A DNA stretch of 64,000 nucleotides, taken from NCBI RefSeq assembly GCF_000224145.3, contig NC_020167.2:7561777-7625776 (forward strand). The letters are read 5' to 3'. The stretch is from Ciona intestinalis. Taxonomy: Eukaryota > Chordata > Ascidiacea > Phlebobranchia > Cionidae. The position numbers and the translations under genes were made by a program. The notes under the pieces are model-generated. The model was not told the DNA's origin. It worked only from the letters and a program-made list of their open reading frames with translations, and ran no database searches. Positions 45,319-58,100 of the stretch are shown piece after piece (within the stretch, counting starts at the first letter, position 1; each line of letters begins with the position of its first letter).

Positions 45319-48300
45319 ATGAATGCTGTTCGGGCACTTCTGGCCATTTTGTTATCTGTAGGATGCAATACAGTGTATGGGTTTCAAGGTGAGACCGTGT
45401 TATGTAGAAGAAAATTAAGTTTCAAGTTCTAACCACGCCACATTCCTGTGTGAGCTTTAGTGGGAAAGTATTGAACAAATTGACATTGAATGAGTTTAGC
45501 GGTTGGCCGATGGCATTTATGGGTTTCTAATTTGTTTAATTAACGCATAATGTGCTGGGCGTCTGTAAGTAACGTTAAACAGTGTATATACATTGACTGG
45601 GAAGCAATAGCCTTTACATGTATAGTAATGCGGGAGAAGATGCGACACCTTTTCATTCTATTTTCTCGTCACATTTGGTAGCAAACAAAGAACATTCAAA
45701 TAATCATAGAACCGTATTCTCCCGACTCCCATATACGGTTGTTAATTGTTCAAAACACGATCTAAATATTTGGTTATTACGTGCTAAAGGTGTCCCATCT
45801 TCCCCAACCCTACTATATTTAAAGGAGTTTGAACATAAGTTACCAAATATATCACTTTTCATCATTTAGTAAATACTCTTTGAACTACACATTTTAAAAT
45901 TCAATCATGTTTTGCCGTTTCTTTTTGTTTAAATATTTATTTCGTTTTTTTATGTAAACGTGTAAAGGCCATAACTTAACCGAGGTGTACCTGCCATGTT
46001 CAAAATAGTGAAATTGTTAAAAGTTGTTGTATTACATTAGAACATAACAATTTTAAAACAATCATATTGTCTATAAAGACACTGATCGAGCTGTTTTGCT
46101 TGAAAACTATACCGTAAAGTCAATATATTTTAAAAGCATACTTTTTACAAATAGGGTTTCATCGGGACGTCCTGAATCTACCCAACGTCACCGATTTTCA
46201 AGTGACGTCACAAGCTGTTCCTACGTCATCACTTGCTTGGACAAGCGATGACGTTATCCAATCTCCTCTAACGTCACTGACGATGTGCGTTTGGGCGAAA
46301 TCTACGAATCTAAAACAAACTGGAACGATTGTAGCGTACACAATAGACAACAGAGTGGAATTCGCGCTTTTGGCTTTTAAGTCACCTTCGGCAAGTGACA
46401 CTTCCAATTATGACGTATATCTCGTCGTTTCGGGTCGCCGCATGTCGCGGTCAGTGCAGTTACGTATGGATGACGTCAGATGGCATCACGTGTGCGTGAC
46501 GTGGGAGGCTGAAGGAATATTCCGTGCGTTTATGGACCAGACCCTTATTGAAGAAATGAATGATCTGCCGGTAAGTTTATACCTGGAATTATAAGTTTGT
46601 TTACCCGTATTTTGTTCCTGTTTAGTCAACTTTTTATAATATAACCTGTATACGTCGAAGTTCGGTCGAATACAAAATAAACCGCCTTACAAACCATCAA
46701 TTCGAATGTATAGTAGGGTGAGGGAAGATGGGACACCTGTTTATTCTATTTTCTCGTTTAATTTGGTGGTAAACAAAGAACATTCAAAGAATTATAAAAC
46801 CGTATTCTCACAACTCCCATAGACCGTTGTTAATCGTTTAGGATATTTGGATATTACGTGCTAAAGGTTTCCCATCTTCCCCCACCCTAATATACATAAA
46901 AAAAATCCATTCTTTTTTAATAGCGCATCAAACTTTATTCACTTCTGAACTTTATTCACAGGTTGCTGAGATATTACCTGGGGGACGATTTTACTTTGGA
47001 ACTACTTTAAAAACGAACAACACAAGCCAAGAAAATGTCGTACCATTTGTTGGGAAACTCACTGGCTTTTCACTGTGGAATACTTCGCTCGATTTCGCAG
47101 CGATAAGGGCGCTCGGGGATTGCAACGCGTTTAACGAGAAGCAACTTTTGGGTCGAGATATTCAAAACACGACCGCTGTATTAACTACTGGTTCTCGGGC
47201 AAATCTCATCTACGAGTGGTCTCCAGTCGTGATGACGTATTCATGGCCGGCAAGCTTCTACCCCAACGAAGACGTGTGTGGTAAGAATTTAATAAAATTA
47301 TAAACTTGAAGTAGTTTCACCTTGATAAGGACGACCTGAATTCGACGTCGAAACGTCGGGCAGCAATATTAAAATTCTGGCCGAAAAATCCAGTGGCAGT
47401 AACAGCCAACAGTATACATTAAAGTAGTTAATGCAAACAGTATGTTTTATGAATAATTATACGTCTACCACAATATAGGAAACGAAGTGACAGTCGACTG
47501 TGGCCATCGTCACATGCTGATATCACTGTCCAGTGCAAGACCAATGTCGCTGGACATTCCAAGGTCCGAACTTCACCTTGATGACGTAGCCTGCGTGCCA
47601 ACCGCAAGAGGGCGGGAAGGAGAACATTACGTGTTCGAGCTGAGAGATTTTGCGTCGTGTGGGACAACTAGGACGGTAGGTGCCATCAAAATGGTATACA
47701 ATTTAAATACAAACAAACTACAAAATGGGCGTTTGTGGCTTAATTAAACCTTGTACCATAAAAGTGCAATTTTTAAATTGTTAGCGAATAGATATATATT
47801 ATGTGGTACTTTTCCCTAAGCTATAAAGTAAAGTGTTCGGAAAAGAGCTGATTCACTAATTCTCAACAGACAGTTAAGTATTTCGGGCAATTAAGTATGA
47901 CATAACAGTTCACACTAGTGTTCGTGTGCACCGTCAGCCAATTGGGATATTATTACACCATGAAGACAACTGTTCTAAATTTGACGAGAAAGAAACAAGC
48001 TCATTCAGATTCGACGACGTTGAAAAATAACATGTTTTAATATTTTAAAGCTGGTTTTGTATGTGTATTTGGGGAGGACATAAAATATTTATATCTGGAG
48101 TGAACACTTGATAAGTAGCTTACGTTTTAAGGTTGAAGAAGTAGGTGCTACGAAATATTGCAATAATTGCCAGCAGCTGCAAGCACGGAAAGTTATAATT
48201 ATAGCGAAAAACTACTGATTTCGCAAGTGGTTAAAGGTGCCGAAAAACAACAACAACATAAACCGATAAATTAAAAAACATGACGTAACCGCTAAAGTAC

Positions 48301-50522
48301 TATTTCGGTCTGTTGTTTTGTATTTTTGGGTCGATGGTATAATTTAAAGGTTTTAAGTTTTGACGAATGAAAAGATTAAGATTCACAAAAAGTGATTCAC
48401 TAGATTACGTCACAGCCTGATTAATATGTCATAATACTTTAATTGTTGCAGGTGTCGGACACGGAAGTAATCTACACGAACCACGTGAGCAATATGAACA
48501 GAGAAGCAAGCGTCGTGTTTATAGGATACACTTACAGCTCTCAAATTCGATGTCACTACCCTATTGACCTAACAGTGACAATGCGACGTCTTTCTACAGG
48601 AGCAAAAGAAGGTCTTGTGTAAGTTCAAAAAAGATAGCCTGGTTTTGCATCCAATGACAAAGAAATTTACATTTTTAAACAAAATGCAAATCAGATATTG
48701 TTAACTAAGTTATCAATTTGCGTATAAGTAAAATACGATTTGCATCAACAGCAGCATTGCCATATTTGACTCGAAAACTGTTCCAAATAAAAATCCACCT
48801 CTATACATACATCGCCATTTGTTTAACACATTTTGAATTTTTGCACATATGACCAAATACATAGCTTAATCCCTCTACAAATGAAAACCTGTTTACCCCA
48901 AAATCTCATAACAGTTACTTTCATAATTTATACAGAGCGAGTGCATCCATGCGTAACCCAACGACCAATCAGAGCGATTTGGAAGCAATGGTTGTTTTAT
49001 TCAAAGACGAAGCGTTTTCGAGAACTTTCGAGAATACTCCGTTGCTACGACCACTTGACAGTATATACGTTGGCGTGGTCGTCAAGGTAACATTGACAGC
49101 ATTTTAACTACTGATGGTAGTGAAGATCTTCCCCTTACGACCTACGTTATCTGCTGACCAGTAACACCAAACTTCCAACCTCTAACACTTTCCATTAATA
49201 GCTTAATCCAACGTTCTATATACTAACTTTAGCGTAATCTGTACCAAAGGATTCTTTACTATAGTGCATTTTGGCTTAATGTACAAGTATATGAGTATTA
49301 ATGCTGTATGTTATAAAATACTTCTCATCAGACCAACAATCCATCGCGATCAACTAATGACGTCAACGTTGTCGTGGATACGTGCTGGGTGACGTCACAC
49401 AGATATCGAAAAAAGATTATTTCCAATAATGGGTACGTAGTTGTAATTCAACTTTTAAGTGCGTCATAATCTATTGGTCTATGACGTCACAGCTGCACCA
49501 TTATGTACAACGGCGTAACAATGCTGGACAATGGACGGAATTCACAAGCAAGAATAAAGTTATCAGCAGAAGTGTTTTCGTTTTCGTCGAATTCTCTTTA
49601 CATTCAATGTTCGGTCTATCCTTGCATCGGCCACGACTGCTCTCCAGATTGCAGCAGTAACAGGTAGGAGCCGAAACCCTGGCTAATCTACACATGATGG
49701 GTTCTTTTCTATGCCTGTAGCTGTAGGGTCATATAGAATGTTTAGGACCTATAGAATTTAGGCTAGATTTGGTTAATTATACTACAAACTTGACATGTAC
49801 CGAAAATTTACCGTTTGACAATAACTTCAGATTGACTGCTGGAGCGATAGTGCTCTTAAAACACGTACGGTAAATAATGAACATACAAGTACGATTGTTG
49901 TATTTCAGAACCGCTTCTTTTAACTTGCCCGGTCAAACGGTGACGTCACTGCTTCATACGGTTGAGAAGAGAGGTAACTGTTGTCGTTTACTTCATGTTA
50001 TTTGCCATTAATTCTTACTGAGCAGTGGTATTTTTTGCAGCTGTCCAGAACACAGAAACTTCTCACTATGATCTCACAGTTGGTCCGGTATATTCGAAGG
50101 GATTCTGGACTCATAGGCTAGTGCAACAGAATCAAGGTTTTCCGTCAAGTAAGTTAGCTATTTTGAATTTATGATTCAGTTGAAACTCAAGACCAAGTTT
50201 TTTTCTAATAGAAATAATCCCATTTACAGTAGCCCCACAAGAAGATACATTCTACAAGAACCCTGTCTTCTTGGCAACGATCGCCACACTGTGCTGTCTC
50301 GCCGTGTTTTCACTGTTGCTCGCTATCGCTCTCTTGCGGAAGCGTCGCCGCGCTTCTTTGGCAGGCAATGACGAGATTCCAGTACAAATAACCCAACACA
50401 AAAGGCGCCAGAGCTCAGAAGGATCATCGAGTTCCATATCCTCAGTTTTATCTATATCCATGTCGTCTTTTGACAGCTTTTCGTCGTTCGATTCAATCGA
50501 ATTTTCCGCCTCACATCACTGA
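45319..50522 (+). CDS. Pentraxin-ZP type I membrane protein
   Basis: Eleven exons: 45319-45388, 46155-46570, 46962-47280, 47479-47675, 48452-48618, 48936-49086, 49332-49432, 49493-49663, 49909-49973, 50041-50148 and 50230-50522, in frame for 685 residues. Residues 1-23 are a signal peptide. About 25-250 form a pentraxin-like domain with paired C68 and C137; HVCVTWEA at 135-142 fits the signature HxCx[ST]Wx[ST] except its last position, and GKLTGFSLWN follows. About 270-530 form a zona pellucida domain: VDCGHRHM, CGTTRT, IRCHYPID (ZP-N), then AMVVLFKDEAF and a Cys-rich end (ZP-C). EKR near 549-551 is a possible processing site, and LTVGPV (about 561) looks like the external hydrophobic patch. 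TM helix about 601-624, basic stop, Ser-rich tail. ZP modules polymerise; an egg-coat or surface recognition role is only inference. Confidence 0.87.
45621..45818 (+). mobile_element. MITE family A
   Basis: Full length, termini tatagtaatgcgggagaaga and catcttccccaaccctacta, in intron 1 of the pentraxin-ZP gene. Confidence 0.9.
46709..46893 (+). mobile_element. MITE family A
   Basis: Full length, termini tatagtagggtgagggaaga and tcttcccccaccctaatata, in intron 2 of the pentraxin-ZP gene. Confidence 0.9.
49113..49268. mobile_element. MITE family D
   Basis: Left end gatggtagtgaagatcttcc, right end aaggattctttactatagtg, interior with cctctaacactttccatt as in the other copies. Intron 6 of the pentraxin-ZP gene. 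Confidence 0.65.
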
Positions 50523-51630
50523 CGTATACACTGATGACGTCCCAAAATAGAACAATTATGTTACGCTTTAAGCATACTGCAACAAAACGAGTTGTATTAT
50601 CATTTTTTTAATTTTTAAGTTCCGCTGTCTCTTTTATTCTGTGGTTACCGCGTGTGTTTGTTATAAATTACAAAATTAAATTGTTGAGTCAAGTGTGAAT
50701 TAATATGATACGATGCCAAGAGTTCCAAGGCGCATGCAAAATGCGTCAAACAGTTTACAACTCTACAGCAACATACGCACATACAGGCATGTCATATGGT
50801 CCAGGGCTTGGTATGGGCTATAGAGCGACTGTAAAATGAAACTTAATACCATCCAGAATTCTCGATAATATGTTAAGCACACTACAAAGGACCTTTGTTT
50901 CGAGGAATCCGTAAATACGCGAAGGGGTCAAATTTCAATAAATATTAGAAGGCAATATCTTGTGGTGCAATGAAACTTTTATAAAGAATATTATTTGAAA
51001 AATGTATGAACATGGACATTTTGTGTATAAGCGACAAATTGAACTTGTTTGTTTGCTTTCAAGAAATTTAATGTCCACACTCTATGTCTCAAGTATGACG
51101 CAGTGGAATTAAATCGATCGCACTTCTTCGAAACACAAAGCAATGTTCTCAGGTTTCGCGACTGCCCGCTGTTACCACTGAGTTACATCGCTGTATGTAT
51201 TCTCCCCATCCAGCTTATAAGTTGCTCGACAAGACAAGACACTGTGTCGTCTTCCCAAGCTACAAGATACGCTGTTTTGCCACAAATACAGCAACAAGCC
51301 AGCTTGGTATGCTGTCCTGCCATTGATTATAAGGTAAGTCTCTTTAGACAAATACTCTAGTCTAGTGTTGGGGTCTGTTTGCGCTCGGCTGTGTAAATTG
51401 AACGGTGACTCCATACGCAGCAGTTTCTCTGTGCTAAAAAGTCAATATTGAAACAATATTTGTTTCAAATTGATCGTTTGGCAAGTTCAGACTGTTGAAG
51501 GGCGTTGAAGCTATAGTGTATTAAAACACTCAGAGAGGCACAGCGCGGTTATGATCGTAAACAGGACCTTTGCTTGATCAACAATTTTAGTAAAAGAAGT
51601 TTAAATAGTAAAAAACACCATTGTTTTAAC
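50523..51630. other. Intergenic region between pentraxin-ZP and LRRC51
   Basis: AT-rich 3' flank of one gene and promoter of the next, in tandem orientation. A candidate polyadenylation signal (aataaatatt) lies near 50939. No exon, RNA gene or well-preserved transposon seen. Confidence 0.5.
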
Positions 51631-53683
51631 ATGGAAGTAGCAGTACCAACAAAACAGTTCGACCATTACGAAGTCGAAAGCATAGCTTCGAAAAGGTAAG
51701 TAAGGGTGTTAAAAATGTGAAGAAAGTTGTTGCATCAGTCATCGAATACTTCGTATAATATGGCAGGGAAAACGGGACACCTTTTTATTCTATTTTCCCT
51801 TCCCATTTGGTAGCAAACGAAGAACAACCAAAGAATTATAAAACGGTACTCTCACCACTCCCATGGACCGTTAATTGTTTAAAATACGATCAGAAAATAT
51901 GTGATGTATGTGAAAAGGGTGTCCCATCTTCTCCCAAACTCCCAAACTTTTTCATTAAAAGTTACAAGGAAATTTTAGCTAGGGTTGGTTAAAAATACAA
52001 ACTTTGAACTGCTCAACTGTTTTGGTAGTGACTATGGCGACTTTTATGTTGCAGATACAGCGTTGGAGAAATACTAGCCAGAATGAAACCAGAAGAAGAC
52101 AACTTTAAAGAAAACGGTCCTCCAGCCGACTTCTCCTTTAGAGATGCTCGGAAAATGTCAGGTATGCATTGTGTGGAGTATATACTGTCACTATGTTTCA
52201 GAATTTAATATGTATTTAGTTTTAGGAATAAATTATTTCTTTGATGTCCAAAACAGTTCAGTCCAGACATTTTTGGTCATAGAAACGGTGCTAAGTGCAA
52301 AATGTTGACCCTGAAAAAAATACAGAGTTTTTTGTTATATAGACTTCCCACGAACCACTCCACGAGAAGGGCCCCACGCATACGTCACCGTTGATGTGTT
52401 CCTGCCACCAGAATCCACAGCCCCTAGTGTGACACCTAGCGCCGATCGTAAGGATCCAGAAAACCAGGAAGAGGGCGCCCAAAAGCAGCCAGTAAAATAT
52501 TGCAGGTAGGGTATGCAAAATGATTAATAAACGTGACCGTTAAGTACACCATCTGTCACATAAAAGACCTTGGGAACTGTATACATCACTTTAGCTTTTA
52601 GCATTTTTTCCACCGTGTTTTAAACATATTTAAGTGTCATACAAGAACTGAGAAATACAAAATAGTTGTAGCGTTAAAATATTAGATACGGATTACAAAT
52701 AATCAAACCATATTTACAGTCGTGCTATTCGTTTGAGCAACAACTCAATCTCTTCATTCGACGGATTCTCAACAGCGCTCCAAGCGATTTTAGACGCTCC
52801 CGACACGCTTGAGTGGATTGACCTATCGTTTAACGACTTACCGAAGATAAGCGAGGTCCGTGACAAGCGTGTTTGTATCGGTTTTAATAGCGCTTTGCAG
52901 TAATGGTTAATTTTCAATGCAAATTGCGAACATGAGTGGTTTATGGTCCTGGTATTATCGATTAAGCAGGTGGATTAAGACAACATAATTTTTAATACGA
53001 TTTTTTCGTTTTAGGCACTGCTCGAGTACAAGAACCTTAAAGTTCTTTACCTACACGCAAATGTCATCGAAAGCATCCAGCAAGTTGATAAACTGGCTGC
53101 TCTTCCGAACTTAAAGACGCTGACTCTTCATGGGAATTTTGTAGACGGGGCAAAAGGATACAGGTCAGTGTAAACGAGTTACAGAGCTCTTTAATCGGAC
53201 AAACAAGCTTAATTTTACATGCAAGAGTTTGGGATAGCGGATATATAATTTTCAGATGGTAAAATACCGTATGAATGAATAAATGGATGTAACTTAATAT
53301 ATATGGCGGGGCAACGGCAATCGTTATATACCACGGGTGTTCTGTTTCCATACACGATACACCCTAGTCCCATACAAGTAAACACAGATACCGCTCATGA
53401 GTTACCAGTTAGGCAGTTACCACGCATATGTATATCTTTGTGGGTGATTCTTTTTTTATGTTTGGCCGGGCAACGGCAACCCATTGGTGACTACTGGGTA
53501 GTGGCAGTGGGTATATAACCATTTTCGATTTTCAGGCAATACGTGATCACAACAATACCCCAGCTGCAATACCTGGACTTCAGTCGAATCACTAAGGCGG
53601 ACAGAGACAAAGCAGGGGCATGGAAAACCCTCAAAATAATCGGTCACCAAAAGAAAAAGAAAAGGGCTGCCATAGAGGAATGA
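51631..53683 (+). CDS. LRRC51: Leucine-rich repeat-containing protein 51
   Basis: Six exons: 51631-51695, 52055-52161, 52343-52505, 52720-52855, 53015-53163 and 53536-53683, in frame for 255 residues. PADFSFRDARKMS in exon 2 corresponds to the N-terminal LDYSFRS-type motif of LRRC51. Exons 4-6 hold the LRR block: RLSNNSISSFDGF, LEWIDLSFNDLPKISE, NLKVLYLHANVIESI, LPNLKTLTLHGNFVDGAKGY, then the capping RQYVITTIPQLQYLDFSRIT followed by KADR and a Lys-rich end. These match the vertebrate LRRC51 repeat series position by position. In primates this gene is joined with a methyltransferase reading frame (LRTOMT); no such exon is seen here. Exon 3 carries a poorly conserved Pro/Glu-rich linker. Biochemical role is not established; a small cytosolic LRR protein is expected. 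Confidence 0.93.
51755..51940 (+). mobile_element. MITE family A, worn
   Basis: Left end aatatggcagggaaaacggg, right end gtcccatcttctcccaaact, in LRRC51 intron 1. Confidence 0.8.
53276..53515 (-). mobile_element. SINE, composite and rearranged
   Basis: Contains gaataaatggatgtaactta, ggcaatcgttatataccacg, then acccattggtgactactggg of the SINE middle part. It fills most of LRRC51 intron 5 and ends 20 bases before the exon 6 acceptor. Confidence 0.7.
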
Positions 53684-55127
53684 CTTTTTAAAGTTACAAA
53701 ATCCGTTTTTTTTTGCTATAGTAGGGTGGGTGAAGATGGGATGCCTTTTTATTCTTTTTCTCGTCCCACTTGGTAGTAAAAAAATAACATTCAAAATTCC
53801 AGCGACTCCAATAGATAGTTGTTCATTGTTTAAATAGGATCAGGATATTTGGATATTATGTTCTAACGGTGTCCCGTTTTCCCCTACTATATACATTCCA
53901 CTGGCAGGTGATTTAGCTCTTATGTAAGCTTTGTAGCCATGTTGCATATAAGATGGCCCGTTTGCCGATGTACTTACATCAAAATGTAAGAAAATAGCTT
54001 CAATGTTTCAATGTTGATGTATAGCCACACTATTATCCATTGCACTGTTACTATTTTGAGCATTACATACACTGCGTTTATTACAAATAAAGTTTTAAAC
54101 TTCACCGTAAATTGTAAGCAACTGTGACCAAAACCTTTAATTGTGTATAAGTTGCTAAAACGGCAAACCGCCACTCGGCCGAAAGAAATAAAGGAACTGA
54201 TCTAAAGCCCCATAACAATCTAATGCCCCTAATCCGTGAATTTAAACCACAAAGGGACTGTTCTAAGATAGTGAATACTCCGATTAAAGAAACTGTTTCA
54301 GTATTTCTACGTTAAGTAGGGTGTTTTAGTTTTGCTGTACGCCGAGGCGGGAACTAAAGCTTATTTATACAAGATAATGAGTGTCTACTCTAACGATTGT
54401 GTCATCTTTAAATTTAAACCCTTGGTGATTGCGTTCGTCTGACGATTGCGTTTAGCCATTGAAACATAACTACATATATACATTGGTTTAGTAAGTATTT
54501 ATATAAAAATTAGTTCAGATGTAGAGCATAACATAAATCTTTAACTTTCTAAAGTTTAATTTCATATTATTACTTACGTAAAACAGTCGCCTCCGACGTT
54601 ACCACTTTATATCAATTCGCAAAATAGATTTCCATGAGTTGTAGGGCGTACATCCATTTCAGTTTCTTTATGAAATGCGTACATTCATATTCATTTGCCA
54701 TTTTCACATTGTACATACAGCACTCACTACAGCACTGGTATCCACATCCGCAGTGCATATATCTATTAGCTTGTGTTTTCACGATACATCCAATGAGTTG
54801 AATAAATCCAACCGAATTCGGTAAACTTGCGCTGAATATATCTCCAAAAAGTGCTGAATTCTTTTCAAAATCTATCTATATAAGGTTTACATTTTCCTTA
54901 CGTATCCAAATAATCAAGTATTTCTTCTTGGCTTGTTGTCAAACTCTAACATTTTCAGCAGGGCTTAATTGGTATGCTTCCTATTAATTAACAAGCAACA
55001 CTTTACACACGCAACGATCAGTAATCAATCCAATTGGCCCTTTCCTGTAGTTATGTCGCGCAAGTTTCAAGCAATCAGCACAAATTTGTAAAATTTGCGC
55101 CAAAACTTTTTCGATTGTGATGTAACA
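53684..55127. other. LRRC51 3' flank and PAMR1-like promoter region
   Basis: A family A MITE begins 33 bases after the LRRC51 stop (53717-53893) and is probably transcribed in its 3'UTR. AATAAA-type signals occur near 54087 and 54187. No exon recognised in the rest. Confidence 0.55.
53717..53893 (+). mobile_element. MITE family A in the LRRC51 3'UTR
   Basis: Left end tatagtagggtgggtgaaga, right end gtcccgttttcccctactat. Confidence 0.85.
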
Positions 55128-58100
55128 ATGCCGTTGCCATACAGCATAGCAACGGTTTTATTCATCAGTTTATTTCTGGCGACAGGTAATATATATATAT
55201 ATATTTGTTTGTACCTTTAAAGTTTAATATTTTAAACTTTACTATAGTATCTTGTCGAAGATTTAGCTGTCAGTCTACAGAATGCAGGGACAGGTGCTCT
55301 AATACTACTTGTGAGTTCAGATGGGTCGCGTGTTCTTGTCCAAATGGGTTACACACTGGATACCATACGCCATGTTGCAGGTTCATTATTTTGAAATATG
55401 ATATACATAAACGGCGATGCAATCTTGAACTAGTGAAGCATATTCTATTCTCTAGGTGTAGCGACGCTTATTGCTTCCAACTAAATGTAAATATGTTTAA
55501 CTGTCAGTGCTGTCTTTTAACAACTGTTGTTTTTTTGTAAGTATGTTTTTAACTGTCAGCGTATTTTAACAACTTTGTTATTCTGTCTTTTTGTTTTAAA
55601 TATTGCAATCTTCGCTATACCGTGATCGAAGAGACGAAACACGTAAAAGTTAATAATTACTATTACTATTATTATCTTCAGAGACGGTGACGACTGCATA
55701 CCATGTTCGACTCAGTTTTCAGGCTGTGATCTGTATAAGAATTGCAGAGATTGCGTTATTGGTGTACCTGATCAAAATGTGTTGTCCGATAGAAACGAAA
55801 ACTACTGCAACGCTTGTAATAAAGGCTGGTTTGGAAACACTTGCACGGGTAAGTCGGTTAAAATATGTGTCCTTAGAGCACTTAATGTCAATTGCTACAA
55901 CCCAGTGGTCACTAATGGGTTGTCTGAATTGTTAGCCAGAAAAAAAAACCCACAAAATTACATACGTGGTAACTCCTAATTAAGCTGGCACGAAGTGTAT
56001 GAAACAGAACACCCATGTTATAACGACTGTCGTTTTTCGGCCACACAAAGATAAAGCAAGTAATTTTTACATTTTATATGAGACTGTTTATAACGTGGAC
56101 TAGCACTAAAATATATCTTTCTTATAGAATGTGGTAAAATATACAATGGCAACAGTGGCGTTATTGAAATATTGGGATATCCAAACAACGCGGATTGCGT
56201 TTGGACCATTGGCGTGACGAGGACATCAACCGTTGAGTTAAGGTACGGATTGTGGTTTCATACGTCATCAGTCGTGACGTCATGCTTACTTTATTTTACT
56301 AGATTTGAAAGATTTCATTTGGAATCTGGAATACATTGCTCATATGATAACTTGACGATCTATGACGGCGGGGACGCCCCTGAAGCGGTTGTGATGACAC
56401 TATGCGGTCACGTGCCGCCCAGAAACTTTGTTTCGAAATTCAACGTCATCATATTAAAATTTAAGGTATGATTATATGATATATAGATACTTTAATACGT
56501 ATTATAATATCTATGATCATAATAGTGGGGTAAATGAGATATAGTGGGATGGGATAAGATGAGACACATTTTCATACAATTTTCTCGTCCCATTTGATTG
56601 TGCTTAATTTGTCCCATCTTCCTCCACCCTACCTTGCATTATTTGTGGCATCAATGAGTGCTAATATACAGCCGGTGATATTCATATCAAAGTGTGATAT
56701 AGCTTGGGGTAAGACGGTCCATGCTTTCATTCTCTTTTCGTCCCGTTTGGTAGTGAATAAATATAGTAACAGACCCTTTTTTACTACTTTTATTACAGAA
56801 TAACACGACTCTAAACGAGTTGTTATAAAGATTAGAAAATAATAAATCTACTAACGGTATCTTACTTACCGCACAGTACCATGTGGGGCAAGATGGGATA
56901 CTGCTAGCACGTAAAAAACATATTTCCTGATTGTGTTTTGAACAAACAACGCTGTTCCAGGGTCGTCAAGCTACGGGTATATAATTCTGCAAATTGTTAC
57001 CGTATACCAAATGAAATATGACGATAAAATAGAATAAAACCCTGTCTCATTTTACCCCGCCCACCATATACAAACAATTTGTCTTTAGAGCGATGACGAG
57101 AAAAACTTTGATGGTTTTAGAATTACTTATACGAAGTTAAGTGCTTGTGCTGCTAATCCTTGTTTAAATGGAGGTATGAAAGTCATTTAGTCGCAAAGTT
57201 ACAAATCAATTATATTATTTCTGCTACTACAATAACATTTATACAGCTTTTACGACTTTTGCTACTAAAACACCTTTTGTACAGTTTCCTATAAGTTGTG
57301 CTATTACAACAACATCTATATAACCTTTATTATCACTTCTGCTACTAGAATAACATTTTTATAGTAGTGTGCGTGAAAATGGGCCACATGTTCATTCTAT
57401 TATCTCGTCCAATTTGGTAGTAAACAAAGAACATTTAAAGAATTATAAAACCATATCCTCACGACTCCCATTGACCGTTGTTAATTGTTTAAAACACGAC
57501 CAGGATATTACGTGCTAAAGAAGTTCCATCTTTCCCCACCCTACTATACCGTTTATTAGGACTTCTGCTATTACAATATACAGTTTACTAAGAACTATTA
57601 CATAGGTACCTGTATGGTAGTGGCACCAACCCGGTTTAATTGCATCTGCGAGATCGGGTACTATGGCGAACATTGTGAATTCGGTTAGTACAATTAGTTT
57701 TAAATAAGTATGACGTAATTCCACGACTGGCAGTTTGTTTTGTTTATATTTCAATACAGATTATTAAACCTTGGTCATACAGTGCATATAATAGACCTTT
57801 TTTCCTACTCCACCTTTTTCAAATCACCAGCCAATTCTCGCACCCTCTTTAAAAATTGCTTATATAGAGTAGACCTAACCAACCTTAATGATTCAGCATC
57901 CCCGCCCCCCTATAGCACTTCTCGCAACCCTCGTTAAGAAACCCTGTCCTAAACCATAGATCCCATGGCCTTCATAGATAATTTATGGTCTCTAACATCG
58001 CTTAGTAAACCACAGACTTATTAATGAGCTTTCCTACCCAGATTTACGGTGCAGGCTGCAGACCACCAGCTTTAACCCCGCATCTGTATTATTCCTTTGG

